This document shows positions 44,569-52,542 of a stretch of 64,000 bases of DNA, in pieces (position 1 is the first letter of the stretch; every line of letters starts with the position of its first letter). The position numbers were made by a program, and so were the translations under genes. Under the pieces are notes generated by a model, which had not been told where the DNA came from, did not search any database, and saw only the letters and a program-made list of their open reading frames with translations. Source of the stretch: Cohnella sp. GbtcB17 (GTDB lineage: Bacteria; Bacillota; Bacilli; Paenibacillales; Paenibacillaceae); NCBI RefSeq assembly GCF_019091135.1, contig NZ_JAGXJW010000029.1, forward strand, positions 21,665-85,664, given 5' to 3'.

Positions 44569-44946
44569 ATGAACTACGGAACCGTGTACGAGGCAATCGG
44601 CGGAGCGCCTACAATCCGCAAAATGGTCGAAGGATTTTACCCGAAGGTGCTGCAGCATCCGCTGTTGGCTCCGCTGTTTCCGGAAGATATCATGCCTGTC
44701 ATGGACAAGCAGTACATGTTTCTGACGCAGTTTTTTGGGGGACCAACATTATATTCCGACGCCTACGGACATCCGATGATGCGGGGAAGGCATCTGCCGT
44801 TCCCGATCACGCCCGCGAGAGCCGAAGCATGGCTGGATTGCATGCGTCGTTCGCTGGACGAGACGGAGCTGTCCGAGGAGCTCAAAGCCTTCGTGCTGGA
44901 GCGGCTGTCCGGTCCTGCGCATCACTTTATTAACAGCGAAGAGTAA
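44569..44946 (+). CDS. Group II truncated haemoglobin
   Basis: A 125-aa globin of the trHbO type (YjbI-like) that binds oxygen and may protect against NO or peroxide. Landmarks are YEAIGGAPTIRKMVEGFYPKV (in blocks), FPEDI, the FFGGPTLYSDAYGHPMMRGRH segment with the proximal His in GRHLPFPI, and AWLDCM with the conserved Trp. The ATG at 44569 is chosen over a TTG 9 nt upstream that would be too close to GGAGGAG. It precedes the DUF2225 gene by 50 nt. Confidence 0.93.
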   Translation: MNYGTVYEAIGGAPTIRKMVEGFYPKVLQHPLLAPLFPEDIMPVMDKQYMFLTQFFGGPTLYSDAYGHPMMRGRHLPFPITPARAEAWLDCMRRSLDETELSEELKAFVLERLSGPAHHFINSEE

Positions 44947-44996
44947 TTGACCGTCTCGCGCGTTCGCCGGGACGCGTCCTACATGGAGGGATCGGG

Positions 44997-45698
44997 ATGG
45001 AACCCCTGTACCAGACCAAGGTTGCATGCGTGTGCTGCGAAGCCGAGTTCGTGACCTCCCGGGTAAGACCGAGCCTGAAGCGCGCGATACGATCGGATTC
45101 GGATTTTTGCTCTTATTTCAAATCGGTGAACCCCGATTTTTATGTTGTGCGCGTCTGTCCGTACTGCGGATTCGCCTCTACGGAGAATTCGAACCATCGT
45201 CTCTTGGACTGGCAGCGCAGCGCCTACCTCGAGCGCATCGGCAAGCATTGGAAGATGAACGACTACGGCGGAGAGCGCAGCGCGGCGGACGCGCTGGCGT
45301 GCTACAAGCTCGCGCTTCTGACGGGACAGATCATCAAGGAAAAGGATCGCGTCGTCGCGGGCATCCTGCATCATATTGCGTGGCTGTACAGGTACGAGGG
45401 CAATGTGGAGCAGGAACGCAGATTTCTGCAGTACGCGCTTGAAGCCTATATCAAGACCTACCAGTCCGAGCGCGAGCTGATGAACAATGCGCGCCTGCTG
45501 TACCTGATCGGGGAGCTGAACCGGCGGCTCGGTTTTTTTAACGAGGCGGTCAGATGGTTCAGCCGGGTCATTCACGACAAGAGCATCATGGATTCTGCGA
45601 TGATACGGGCCTCGCGCGAAGGCTGGCAGGCGATCCGCGACGAGATGTCGGGAAAAGGCGCCGAACTGCCCGAAGAGATGCAGCGGATCGGGAGCTAA
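44997..45698 (+). CDS. DUF2225 zinc-binding, TPR-like protein
   Basis: A 233-aa cytoplasmic protein. The N-terminal part has two Cys pairs, CVCC (11-14) and CPYCGF (about 54-59), likely binding zinc. The rest is helical with TPR-like repeats (ACYKLALLTGQ, FLQYALEAYIKTY, LIGELNRRLGFFNEAVRWFSRVI). DUF2225 proteins are common in Bacilli and Clostridia, with no assigned role. GGAGGGAT precedes the ATG. Confidence 0.85.
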   Translation: MEPLYQTKVACVCCEAEFVTSRVRPSLKRAIRSDSDFCSYFKSVNPDFYVVRVCPYCGFASTENSNHRLLDWQRSAYLERIGKHWKMNDYGGERSAADALACYKLALLTGQIIKEKDRVVAGILHHIAWLYRYEGNVEQERRFLQYALEAYIKTYQSERELMNNARLLYLIGELNRRLGFFNEAVRWFSRVIHDKSIMDSAMIRASREGWQAIRDEMSGKGAELPEEMQRIGS

Positions 45699-45705
45699 GG
45701 ATGAG

Positions 45706-45942
45706 TCAGGCCCGAAGCGGCTTGTTCGCCAGCAAATAATCGCCGTCCGCATCTATGAGCTGAAGTCTCGACCGGCAGCAGGGCATGACGACCGTTCGCT
45801 TCATGAGTCCGCCGCGCAGCTGGTCGAGCTCTTCGGGCTTCAGCGGCAGGCGGACGTGGGATTGGCGGCAGAACGGGCATTCGGAAGCGTACACCTCGTT
45901 CATCTGGATGTCGTAAGGCAGGCTGTTGCGAAATGGAATCAT
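45706..45942 (-). CDS. Small Cys-rich protein, possible zinc ribbon
   Basis: A 78-aa protein with ECPFCRQSHV (22-31) and MPCCRSRL (53-60), two Cys pairs spaced as in a zinc ribbon. It starts at ATG after GAGGAGCGGGG. It converges with the DUF2225 gene, ending 8 nt from it, and is divergent from pepF. No named family. Confidence 0.65.
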   Translation of the reverse strand: MIPFRNSLPYDIQMNEVYASECPFCRQSHVRLPLKPEELDQLRGGLMKRTVVMPCCRSRLQLIDADGDYLLANKPLRA

Positions 45943-46075
45943 GATCTTCCCCGCTCCTCTCTGGCAAAACCTTGTCCATTAACGATACAATAGATGGGAC
46001 GGGCTGACAATGTCCGGGTGCCGATGGCGATCGGTCCGCCGATCGCCGGCAACGCGAGAGAGGACGGGATTATTG

Positions 46076-47866
46076 ATGACGGACAGCTATTCCCTGATCT
46101 GGGATCTGGACAAAATCTTCTCCGGGGGTTCCGAATCCCCGGCATTTGCCGCGTTCTCCGAAGCGCTTGAAAAGGAGACCGCCGTCCTGCTCGCGGAGCT
46201 TCAGGCCGCGGCGGATGGCGAAGCTGCGGGCGACGAAGCGCTGAACGATTGGACGACCAGGCTTCAAGACCTGACGGCCCGGCTGCGGGAGGCGTTCTCC
46301 TACGTCGGCTGTCTGTCCGCGCAAAATATGGAGGACCGCAAGGCGACGGCTTGGACGGAGAAGCTCCAGACATTGTCCGCCAAGCTCGGCCAGTCGCTCG
46401 ATCTGTACGATGCCGAACTGGCCCGGGTGCCGGAAGATCGGCTCGAGGCTTGGGTCGCTTCGGACCCCGTCTCCGAGATCGCCTTCGTCATTCGCGAGCG
46501 CCGGGACTTCGTCAAGGAGAAGCTGCCGCCCGCGCTGGAGGCGCTCGCCAGCGAGCTGGCCGTCGACGGCTATCATGGCTGGGGCGAGAACTATCAGACG
46601 ATCGTCAGCCGCATCGCCATCCCGTGGGAGGAAGACGGCGCGGTCAAGACTTTGTCGGCGGGCCAGGCGTTCAACAAGCTGTCGCATCCCGTCCAGCAGG
46701 TGCGCGACGAGATGGGCGCCAAGTGGGAGGAAGCTTGGGCGGGGCAAGCGGATCTGGCGGCAGATACGCTTAACCGCCTCGCCGGCTTCCGTCTGAAGCT
46801 GTATCAAGCGCGCGGCTGGCACGATCCGCTCAAGGAGCCGCTGCTCATCAACCGGATGAGCCGGGACACGCTCGACGCGATGTGGGAAGGCGTCTCGGGC
46901 GGGATGGAGCCGCTTAAGCGTTATATGGCGGCCAAAGCCCGGCTGCTCGGCAAGGAACGGCTGGATTGGCACGACGTATCCGCCCCGGTGGGCGCGGAAG
47001 GCGGCGCAATCGGCTACGACGAAGCGGCCGCGCTGATCAAGGACGCCTTCGGCGGCTTCTCGCCCGCGCAGGCCAAGTTGGCCGAGCGTGCCTTCTCAGG
47101 GCGATGGATCGAAGCCGAAGACAGGCCTGGCAAGCGGCCGGGCGGTTTCTGCACCGACTTTCCGTTGACCGGGGAGACGCGCATCTTCATGACCTATTCC
47201 GGAACGCCGGACAACGTCTCTACGCTGGCCCACGAGCTGGGGCACGCTTACCATGATGTCTGCGTGGACGGGTTGCCGCAGTTCGGACGGAACTATGCGA
47301 TGAATGTCGCCGAGACGGCGTCCACGTTCGCCGAAGGGCTCGTGAGCGACGCGCTGCTGCGCGCGGCAGGTAGCGACGCGGAGCGGCTGTCGCTGCTGGA
47401 CGAACGGCTGCAGCGGGCTTCGGCGTTCTGCAACAACATCAGAGCGAGGTTCCTGTTCGAGACGAGATTTTACGAGGCGCGCAAGAACGGGATGCTCGAT
47501 GTGCAGGCGTTGAACGAGCTGATGGTGGCGGCGCAGAAGGAAGCGTTCGGAGACGCGCTGGCCTCCTGGCACCCGCACTTTTGGGCGGCCAAGCTGCACT
47601 TCTATGCGACCGACGTGCCATTCTACAACTTTCCGTACACGTTCGGGTACTTGTTCAGCACGGGCATCGCGGCCGTGGCCGAAGCCGAAGGTCCGGGCTT
47701 TCACGAGCGCTACGACCGGCTGCTGCGGGATACCGGCCTGATGACGGTCGAAGAGCTCGGCCGGCGCCATCTCGGCGTCGATCTCGACAAGCCGGCGTTC
47801 TGGCAGGCCGCGGTGCGCCGCGCGACCGGCGACGTCGATGCGTTCGAAGCGCTATGTGCGCGTTAA
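46076..47866 (+). CDS. pepF: Oligoendopeptidase F-type metallopeptidase (M3B)
   Basis: A 596-aa cytosolic zinc peptidase that degrades oligopeptides. The catalytic HELGHAYH motif lies at residues 386-393, followed by the downstream Glu in NVAETASTFAE; the N-terminal helical domain precedes it. It belongs to the clade 3 oligoendopeptidases of about 600 aa. The ATG at 46076 is chosen because the preceding 22 codons are unlike the family; the ribosome site (GAGAGGA) is rather distant. Confidence 0.92.
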   Translation: MTDSYSLIWDLDKIFSGGSESPAFAAFSEALEKETAVLLAELQAAADGEAAGDEALNDWTTRLQDLTARLREAFSYVGCLSAQNMEDRKATAWTEKLQTLSAKLGQSLDLYDAELARVPEDRLEAWVASDPVSEIAFVIRERRDFVKEKLPPALEALASELAVDGYHGWGENYQTIVSRIAIPWEEDGAVKTLSAGQAFNKLSHPVQQVRDEMGAKWEEAWAGQADLAADTLNRLAGFRLKLYQARGWHDPLKEPLLINRMSRDTLDAMWEGVSGGMEPLKRYMAAKARLLGKERLDWHDVSAPVGAEGGAIGYDEAAALIKDAFGGFSPAQAKLAERAFSGRWIEAEDRPGKRPGGFCTDFPLTGETRIFMTYSGTPDNVSTLAHELGHAYHDVCVDGLPQFGRNYAMNVAETASTFAEGLVSDALLRAAGSDAERLSLLDERLQRASAFCNNIRARFLFETRFYEARKNGMLDVQALNELMVAAQKEAFGDALASWHPHFWAAKLHFYATDVPFYNFPYTFGYLFSTGIAAVAEAEGPGFHERYDRLLRDTGLMTVEELGRRHLGVDLDKPAFWQAAVRRATGDVDAFEALCAR

Positions 47867-47916
47867 GTTAATCGGTTGGACCGACGGCGAGAAGCCGATA
47901 TATGGAAAATGAGCGG

Positions 47917-47956
47917 AAGAACCGCACACGATGGAGGTGTGCGGTTCTTTGCGTTT
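47917..47956 (+). terminator. Terminator after pepF
   Basis: AAGAACCGCACA and TGTGCGGTTCTT form a 12-bp perfect stem, followed by TGCGTTTT. Confidence 0.88.
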
Positions 47957-47971
47957 TCCGGGAAGTCGCAG

Positions 47972-48425
47972 ATGCTGGATGGGTCGCAACGCCTGTCGTA
48001 GAGAAGGCGATTGCCGCTGAGCGGGCGGGATGGGGCTAAACGCCTGCTGTAGAGAAGGCGATAGCCGCTGAGCAAGCTGGATCGGTCGCAACGCCTGTCG
48101 TAGAGAAGGCGATGGCGGCTGAGCAGGCTGGATGGGTCGCAACGCCTGTCGTAGAGAAGGCGATGGCGGCTGAGCAGGCTGGATGGGGCGCAACGCCTGC
48201 TGTAGAGGAGGCGATTGCCGCCGAGCGGGCTGGTTCGGGCGCAACGCCTGCTGTAGAGAAGGCGATAGCCGCTGAGCGGGCTGGTTTGGGCGCAACGCCT
48301 GCTGTAGAGAAGGCGATTGCCGCTGAGCGGGCTGGATGGGGCGCAACGCCTGTCGTAGAGAAGGCGATTGCCGTTGAGCGGTCTTACTCTGGCGCAACGC
48401 CTATTGTAGAGAAGGCGATGGCCGC
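47972..48425. repeat. 51-bp tandem hairpin array B (9 units)
   Basis: Nine units begin (GCCT core) at 47991, 48042, 48093, 48144, 48195, 48246, 48297, 48348 and 48399, exactly 51 bp apart. Each holds CGCCT-N10-AGGCGAT-N-GCC, a 5-bp hairpin followed by a GC-rich segment ending in a GGATGGG(G/T)CGCAA-like stretch. The core aligns with array A (CGCCT...AGGCGATGGC). A frame stays open from unit 2 on, but TAA interrupts it between units 1 and 2 and there is no ribosome site. The array follows the pepF terminator and precedes an AT-rich promoter region. Confidence 0.9.
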
Positions 48426-48538
48426 CAAATTTCCTCCGAGTAAAGCGAAAGTTGCCAATCAAATCGTCGTTTTATAAGTATATAAATCACAATATAAGAA
48501 AAAAATGAATCATTTAGTCGAATTTTCTAAATTTTTTG

Positions 48539-48568
48539 TTGAAATTTTTTATATATCTATCCTATAAT
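48539..48568 (+). promoter_or_regulatory. Promoter of the 138-aa hypothetical gene
   Basis: TTGAAA, 18 nt, TATAAT in a strongly AT-rich stretch (48475-48570) that contrasts with the GC-rich array just upstream. Confidence 0.7.
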
Positions 48569-48635
48569 GATTCATAAGTCATAGTTAATACTTGGCGACA
48601 TTGGGGAGTAACTCCCAGATTAGAGGAGGAGAATT

Positions 48636-49052
48636 ATGGCGTATGAGTTTGAAGTCCCGCTGGCGAGGCAAGTGGATGTGGCTTTCAGGCAGATGGAAGG
48701 CGAGTTGAAGGGCATGACGGCCGGGACGATTGTTCTGCAAGTGCGCAACGATACGGTAGGAAAGTTCGGAATACGCCATTTGCCGGTCGATTTGGCGGAA
48801 CGCCGGACGACAGGGGATGCCAAACCGGACGGGCTGACGGATGAGTTGATCGTGGAGCTGCGTAGTGCGGCGGTGGAGGCGATGCGGCGCAAAACGAGCT
48901 GGACGCATGGCGAGGTTACATATGATTTTGGCATCAAGCATGGCAAATTATACTTAAGCGTAACGGTCGAATCCAACTACAATATGGCAAACGTTTTATT
49001 TCATGTAAACAACAAGAAATTCGGAAAACGCGACCGATCCGGCGAACAATAA
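48636..49052 (+). CDS. Conserved-looking hypothetical protein
   Basis: A 138-aa soluble protein, MAYEFEVPLARQVDVAFRQM at the start, mixed alpha/beta with a basic end (KKFGKRDRSGEQ). AGAGGAGGAG lies 6 nt before the ATG and a strong promoter precedes it, so it is probably well expressed. No domain recognised. It stands alone between array B and a terminator. Confidence 0.75.
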   Translation: MAYEFEVPLARQVDVAFRQMEGELKGMTAGTIVLQVRNDTVGKFGIRHLPVDLAERRTTGDAKPDGLTDELIVELRSAAVEAMRRKTSWTHGEVTYDFGIKHGKLYLSVTVESNYNMANVLFHVNNKKFGKRDRSGEQ

Positions 49053-49073
49053 GCGGACAGCTCGTTTCATATG

Positions 49074-49108
49074 GAGGCAAGCGCCAGGGGCGCCTGCCTC
49101 TTCTTTAA
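49074..49108. terminator. Terminator between converging genes
   Basis: GAGGCA-GCGC pairs with GCGC-TGCCTC, followed by TTCTTTAATT. Works mainly for the plus strand. Confidence 0.7.
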
Positions 49109-49114
49109 TTCGTT

Positions 49115-50221
49115 TTAATGGAGCCACTGCAGCTTCTCGGCCAGGATCGAGCCGGCCAGCACGAGGCCGAAGACGAGGAGCGCGAAACGGATGACGAACG
49201 CTTTGCGGAACACGGCGAGCATGACGGTCAGTCCCTTGAGATCGATCATGGGCCCGAAGACGAGGAAGGCGAGGATCGCCCCCGGATGGAACAAACCGTC
49301 GAGGGGCGCCGCCACGAACGCGTCGGAGGTGGAACAAAGGGAGAGCAGGAATGCGAAGCCCATCAGAGATATATGCGATAACCAGCTGTGGCCTGCCGCG
49401 GCCTCCAACGTCTGCGCCCGAAGCACGGTTTGAACGAGCGCGGTCAGTGCGGCTCCGATCAACAAATATTTTCCCATGTCGCGCAGATCGATCATGGCGT
49501 GGGAAGCGATGGACGACACGGCGCCCGATATTCGCGCGCGGCGACCCAGCCCCTCGAACGCCCCATGACCATGTCCGTGTCCATGTCCGTGCCCGTGGCC
49601 ATGTGCATGTCCGTGCCCATGATCGTGCCCGTGACCATGATGATGGTCATGCCCATGTCCATCATCATGCTCGTGCCCATGCGTGCATCCGACAGCGCCT
49701 GCGTCTTCCTTAAATGGGCTGCGCCGCATAAAGAGGAGCAGGGCCGTGCCTGCCGCCAGCGCTACGGCGAGGGCGAGCAGCAGGCGCGCGAAGGCCATCG
49801 CGGGATCGCCGTCAAAGGCGGCGACTGTGGAGGCGAAGACGATCGGATTGACGACGGGGCCGGCGATGATGTAAACGATGCCGATATACGCCGGCAGCCC
49901 CTTGCGGATCAAGCGGCGAGCGACGGGAATCATGCCGCACTCGCACAGCGGGAGCGCGATGCCGAGCAGGCTGCCGAACAGCACGCCGCCCAGCCGGTTT
50001 TTGGGAGCGGCGGCGCGGACGATCTTGTCGCTGACGAAGGTCTCGAGCGCCGCAGAGACCAGGGCGCCGAGCACAAGAAAAGGAAACGCGTCGAGCAGGA
50101 CTGAAAAGAACGATCGTAAAAAAACGGCCGGTCCATTCGGGTTCAGTTTCCACATCAAATACAGGCATCCTGCGGCAGCCGCCCAAGTCGCGCCGCGCAG
50201 CGCAGTCAATGTCATGTCCAT
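49115..50221 (-). CDS. DUF318-type permease with histidine-rich loop
   Basis: A 368-aa membrane protein with about eight helices. Family motifs are LPLCECGMIPVARRLIRKGLP (first half), AGPVVNPIVFAST, and LCSTSDAFVAA with GPMIDLKG (second half). Between the halves, about residues 183-230, lies a loop of roughly 48 residues dominated by His, Gly and Asp (repeated HGHDH and HGHGH). Family members (YcgR-, ArsP-like) are proposed transporters of metals or organoarsenicals. The loop suggests zinc, nickel or copper binding. The ATG at 50221 has GAGGAG 5 nt upstream. Confidence 0.87.
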   Translation of the reverse strand: MDMTLTALRGATWAAAAGCLYLMWKLNPNGPAVFLRSFFSVLLDAFPFLVLGALVSAALETFVSDKIVRAAAPKNRLGGVLFGSLLGIALPLCECGMIPVARRLIRKGLPAYIGIVYIIAGPVVNPIVFASTVAAFDGDPAMAFARLLLALAVALAAGTALLLFMRRSPFKEDAGAVGCTHGHEHDDGHGHDHHHGHGHDHGHGHAHGHGHGHGHGHGHGAFEGLGRRARISGAVSSIASHAMIDLRDMGKYLLIGAALTALVQTVLRAQTLEAAAGHSWLSHISLMGFAFLLSLCSTSDAFVAAPLDGLFHPGAILAFLVFGPMIDLKGLTVMLAVFRKAFVIRFALLVFGLVLAGSILAEKLQWLH

Positions 50222-50403
50222 GCACGCTCCTCTCCGATCGGACGCGCGCGGGACGTCGTTCCCGCCTGGCAAGCACAAGCGAGCCGCGCGCCAACGATTA
50301 CACATATGCGCGACTTGTCCGCTTCCAGAACCAGCAATTAAATGCGGGCAAGGACGTTGTCGCCCGTAACTCTGCCATGGAGCAGACAACCGGCAGCAGG
50401 CGG

Positions 50404-50431
50404 TTGACTTCTAACGCGCCTCGCGTATAAT
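50404..50431 (+). promoter_or_regulatory. Promoter of the T-box-trpS unit
   Basis: TTGACT, 16 nt, TATAAT. Confidence 0.75.
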
Positions 50432-50439
50432 GAACGATA

Positions 50440-50745
50440 ACATACGAGGCGATGATGAGAACAAGTAAGCAGGGCAAGGAACTTCAGAGAGCCGGCGGCT
50501 GCTGCGAGCCGGCGTTCCTCCAGTGCCGAATGGATCTCGGAGCCGACTGGGAAACGAATCTTCGCGCTGCTCGGGCCTTTGGCCTGCTTGGCGGGCAAGG
50601 CTCCCATCCAGTCCGTCCGTTCCCCGTTATCGGAACCAAAGGCTCGCGTTTGGCGCACCGTCTCAACCGGCGGCTTGCGATCGACGAGAGCGAATTAAGG
50701 GTGGCACCACGACCTCTTCGTCCCTTTGACGAAAGAGGTCTTTTT
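50440..50745 (+). ncRNA. T-box leader (tRNA-Trp-sensing) of trpS
   Basis: A leader of about 300 nt with the T-box AAGGGTGGCACCACG (50697-50711) followed by the terminator stem GACCTCTTCGTC/GACGAAAGAGGTC and TTTTT (50711-50745). A TGG codon at 50548-50550 in the upstream stem region fits a tryptophan specifier. Uncharged tRNA-Trp would bind specifier and T-box and stop termination. The T-box reads GGCACCAC rather than GGAACCGC, a known variation. Confidence 0.9.
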
Positions 50746-50781
50746 GCGTTTTATCCCTGCGAATCGAAGGAGCGATTGACA

Positions 50782-51789
50782 ATGAGCGAAGCTATCGGAA
50801 AAAAACGCGTCCTCTCCGGCATTCAGCCGAGCGGCCAGCTGACGCTTGGCAACTACATCGGCGCGATGAAAAATTATGTCTCGCTGCAGCACGAATGCGA
50901 CAGCTACTTCATGATCGTGGACCTGCACGCGATCACGGTGCCGCAAGAGCCGGCGGCGCTGCGCGAGAATACCGAATCGGTGGCGGCGCTGTATCTGGCG
51001 GCCGGCATCGATCCGGAGAAGGCGGCCGTGTTCGTACAGTCGCATGTGCACGAGCATGCGGAGCTGGGCTGGATGATGACGACGCTCTCCTACATGGGCG
51101 AGCTGGAGCGCATGACGCAGTTCAAGGACAAGTCGGCGGGCAAAGACGCGGTCGGCGCAGGCTTGTTCGTGTACCCGCCTCTGATGAGCGCGGACATTCT
51201 GCTCTACAAAGCGGACCTCGTCCCGGTCGGAGACGATCAGAAGCAGCATCTGGAGCTGACGCGCGATCTTGCGGGCCGCTTCAATCATCGCTTCGGCGAG
51301 ACGCTGGTCGTGCCGGAGCCGTTTATTCCCAAGGTAGGCGCCCGCATCATGTCGCTGGACGACGCCACCAAAAAAATGAGCAAGAGCAATCCGAACGCCG
51401 GCAGCTACATCGCGCTGCTCGATCCGCCGGACGTGATTCGCAAAAAGCTGTCTCGCGCGAAAACCGACCTGGGCCGCGAGGTCGTATACGATCCGCAAAA
51501 CAAGCCGGAGATCAGCAACCTGCTCAGCATCTACGCCAACTGCTCGGGCGAGACGATCGAGGTCGTTCAAAGCCGGTACGAGGGCAGAGGCTATGGGGAC
51601 TTCAAGAAGGATCTGGCGGAACAGGTCGTCGGCGTGCTTGAGCCGCTGCAGCGCCGCTATGCCGAGATCCGCTCCTCCGGGGACATACACCGCATTTTGC
51701 GTCAAGGCGCCGAGCGGGCGAGCGCGGTCGCCGCGAAGACGTTGTCCGAGGTAAAGGAAGCGATGGGCTTCCTGCCGCCGCTAAAATAA
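50782..51789 (+). CDS. trpS: Tryptophanyl-tRNA synthetase
   Basis: A 335-aa class I synthetase charging tRNA-Trp. SGIQPSGQLTLGNYIGA carries the HIGH-equivalent (TLGN) near residues 17-20, KKMSKSN gives the KMSKS loop at 198-202, and DLVPVGDDQKQHLELTRD is the family dimer/active-site block. AAGGAG lies about 10 nt before the ATG. Regulated by the T-box leader and ended by a strong terminator. Confidence 0.97.
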   Translation: MSEAIGKKRVLSGIQPSGQLTLGNYIGAMKNYVSLQHECDSYFMIVDLHAITVPQEPAALRENTESVAALYLAAGIDPEKAAVFVQSHVHEHAELGWMMTTLSYMGELERMTQFKDKSAGKDAVGAGLFVYPPLMSADILLYKADLVPVGDDQKQHLELTRDLAGRFNHRFGETLVVPEPFIPKVGARIMSLDDATKKMSKSNPNAGSYIALLDPPDVIRKKLSRAKTDLGREVVYDPQNKPEISNLLSIYANCSGETIEVVQSRYEGRGYGDFKKDLAEQVVGVLEPLQRRYAEIRSSGDIHRILRQGAERASAVAAKTLSEVKEAMGFLPPLK

Positions 51790-51802
51790 GTACATGAAAA
51801 GG

Positions 51803-51844
51803 AAAGGCCTGCAACTTCCCCCGGCGGAGGCGTGCAGGCCTTTT
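51803..51844. terminator. Terminator between trpS and the YlaF-like gene
   Basis: AAAGGCCTGCA and TGCAGGCCTTT with an A-rich left side and TTTT right side; the adjoining genes converge. Confidence 0.85.
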
Positions 51845-51852
51845 CCATGCGA

Positions 51853-52038
51853 TTAACGCTGTCTGATCTCTTGCCGCTTGGCCATCTTCGACTTGAGCGT
51901 GAAGCCCCAGCCGATGAAGGCGAACGCCAGCACGGCCAAGCCGGAGGCGAGCCATCCGTTATAATCGATCGATATCGCCGTGCCGAGCAGAAGCAGCATG
52001 GAGACGACCGCGAACAAAAGTCCCAAAGGTTTGTTCAA
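51853..52038 (-). CDS. Small two-span membrane protein (DUF5325/YlaF-like)
   Basis: A 61-aa protein with two hydrophobic helices (about 5-23 and 29-47) and a basic tail (KSKMAKRQEIRQR). TTG start with GGGAGGTG about 8 nt upstream. Size and plan fit the YlaF-like family of Bacilli; sequence evidence for the family is only moderate. It is divergent from the SASP gene. Confidence 0.65.
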   Translation of the reverse strand: MNKPLGLLFAVVSMLLLLGTAISIDYNGWLASGLAVLAFAFIGWGFTLKSKMAKRQEIRQR

Positions 52039-52056
52039 AATGTGTTCACCTCCCGA

Positions 52057-52085
52057 GTATAGTTTTCTTCAAGCATAGCATAATA
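52057..52085 (+). promoter_or_regulatory. SigG promoter of the alpha/beta SASP gene
   Basis: GTATA, 17 nt, CATAATA closely matches the forespore SigG consensus, 60 nt upstream of a SASP start codon, the expected regulon. Confidence 0.75.
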
Positions 52086-52143
52086 ACAACGCAAGCTTGC
52101 AACCAACACCACTCTAAGCAGGACGAAAGGAGAAATATCAATC

Positions 52144-52368
52144 ATGGCAAGCAATAGCTCCGGTTCCCGTAATCAAGTTCTGGTCCCGCAAGCCCGCCAA
52201 GCGCTGGAAAGCATGAAGATGGAAGCCGCTCAATCCCTGGGCGTGCAAATCCCTTCCGACGGCTACTATGGCAACGTAACGTCCCGCGACGCAGGCTCCC
52301 TTGGCGGTTATATCACCAAGAAGCTGGTTCAAATGGCCGAGCAACAACTTTCCGGTGGCAGCCGCTAA
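52144..52368 (+). CDS. Alpha/beta-type small acid-soluble spore protein
   Basis: A 74-aa DNA-binding spore protein that coats forespore DNA and protects it from UV. It has the family blocks RNQVLVPQARQALESMKMEAAQSLGV (in parts), the GPR-protease region and GYYGNVTSRDAGSLGGYITKKLVQMAEQQL. AAAGGAG precedes the ATG. Monocistronic, from a SigG promoter to a terminator. Confidence 0.96.
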   Translation: MASNSSGSRNQVLVPQARQALESMKMEAAQSLGVQIPSDGYYGNVTSRDAGSLGGYITKKLVQMAEQQLSGGSR

Positions 52369-52384
52369 CATTCGTTAGCTCACC

Positions 52385-52413
52385 GAAAGCCCGAGGAAAC
52401 CCCTCGGGCTTTT
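52385..52413 (+). terminator. Terminator after the SASP gene
   Basis: AAAGCCCGAGG-AAAC-CCCTCGGGCTTTT. Confidence 0.88.
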
Positions 52414-52473
52414 ATTGTGCGCTTAACCGGCGTCAAGGTCAACCTTTGGCGGCAAAAAAATGATCGCGCGCGA

Positions 52474-52502
52474 AAAAAAGACGGCCGAGGCCGTCTTTTT
52501 TC
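52474..52502. terminator. Second terminator hairpin, nested in an outer inverted repeat
   Basis: AAAAAGACGGCC-GA-GGCCGTCTTTTTT, with A and T runs on both sides. An outer TGATCGC/GCGATCA pair surrounds it. It would end the YfhP-like gene on the minus strand. Confidence 0.8.
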
Positions 52503-52542
52503 GGAAGCGGGCGATCATTTGCGGCTAGATCGGCTAGATCGG

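Noticed and set aside
48112..48477. Open frame through array B as a 17-residue-repeat protein
   Set aside because: TAA between units 1 and 2, no ribosome site, and start inside a repeat unit; the same reasoning as for array A.
49560..49690. Microsatellite-like CATGTCCGTG repeats
   Set aside because: They encode the histidine-rich loop of the permease in frame, so they are coding rather than an independent repeat.
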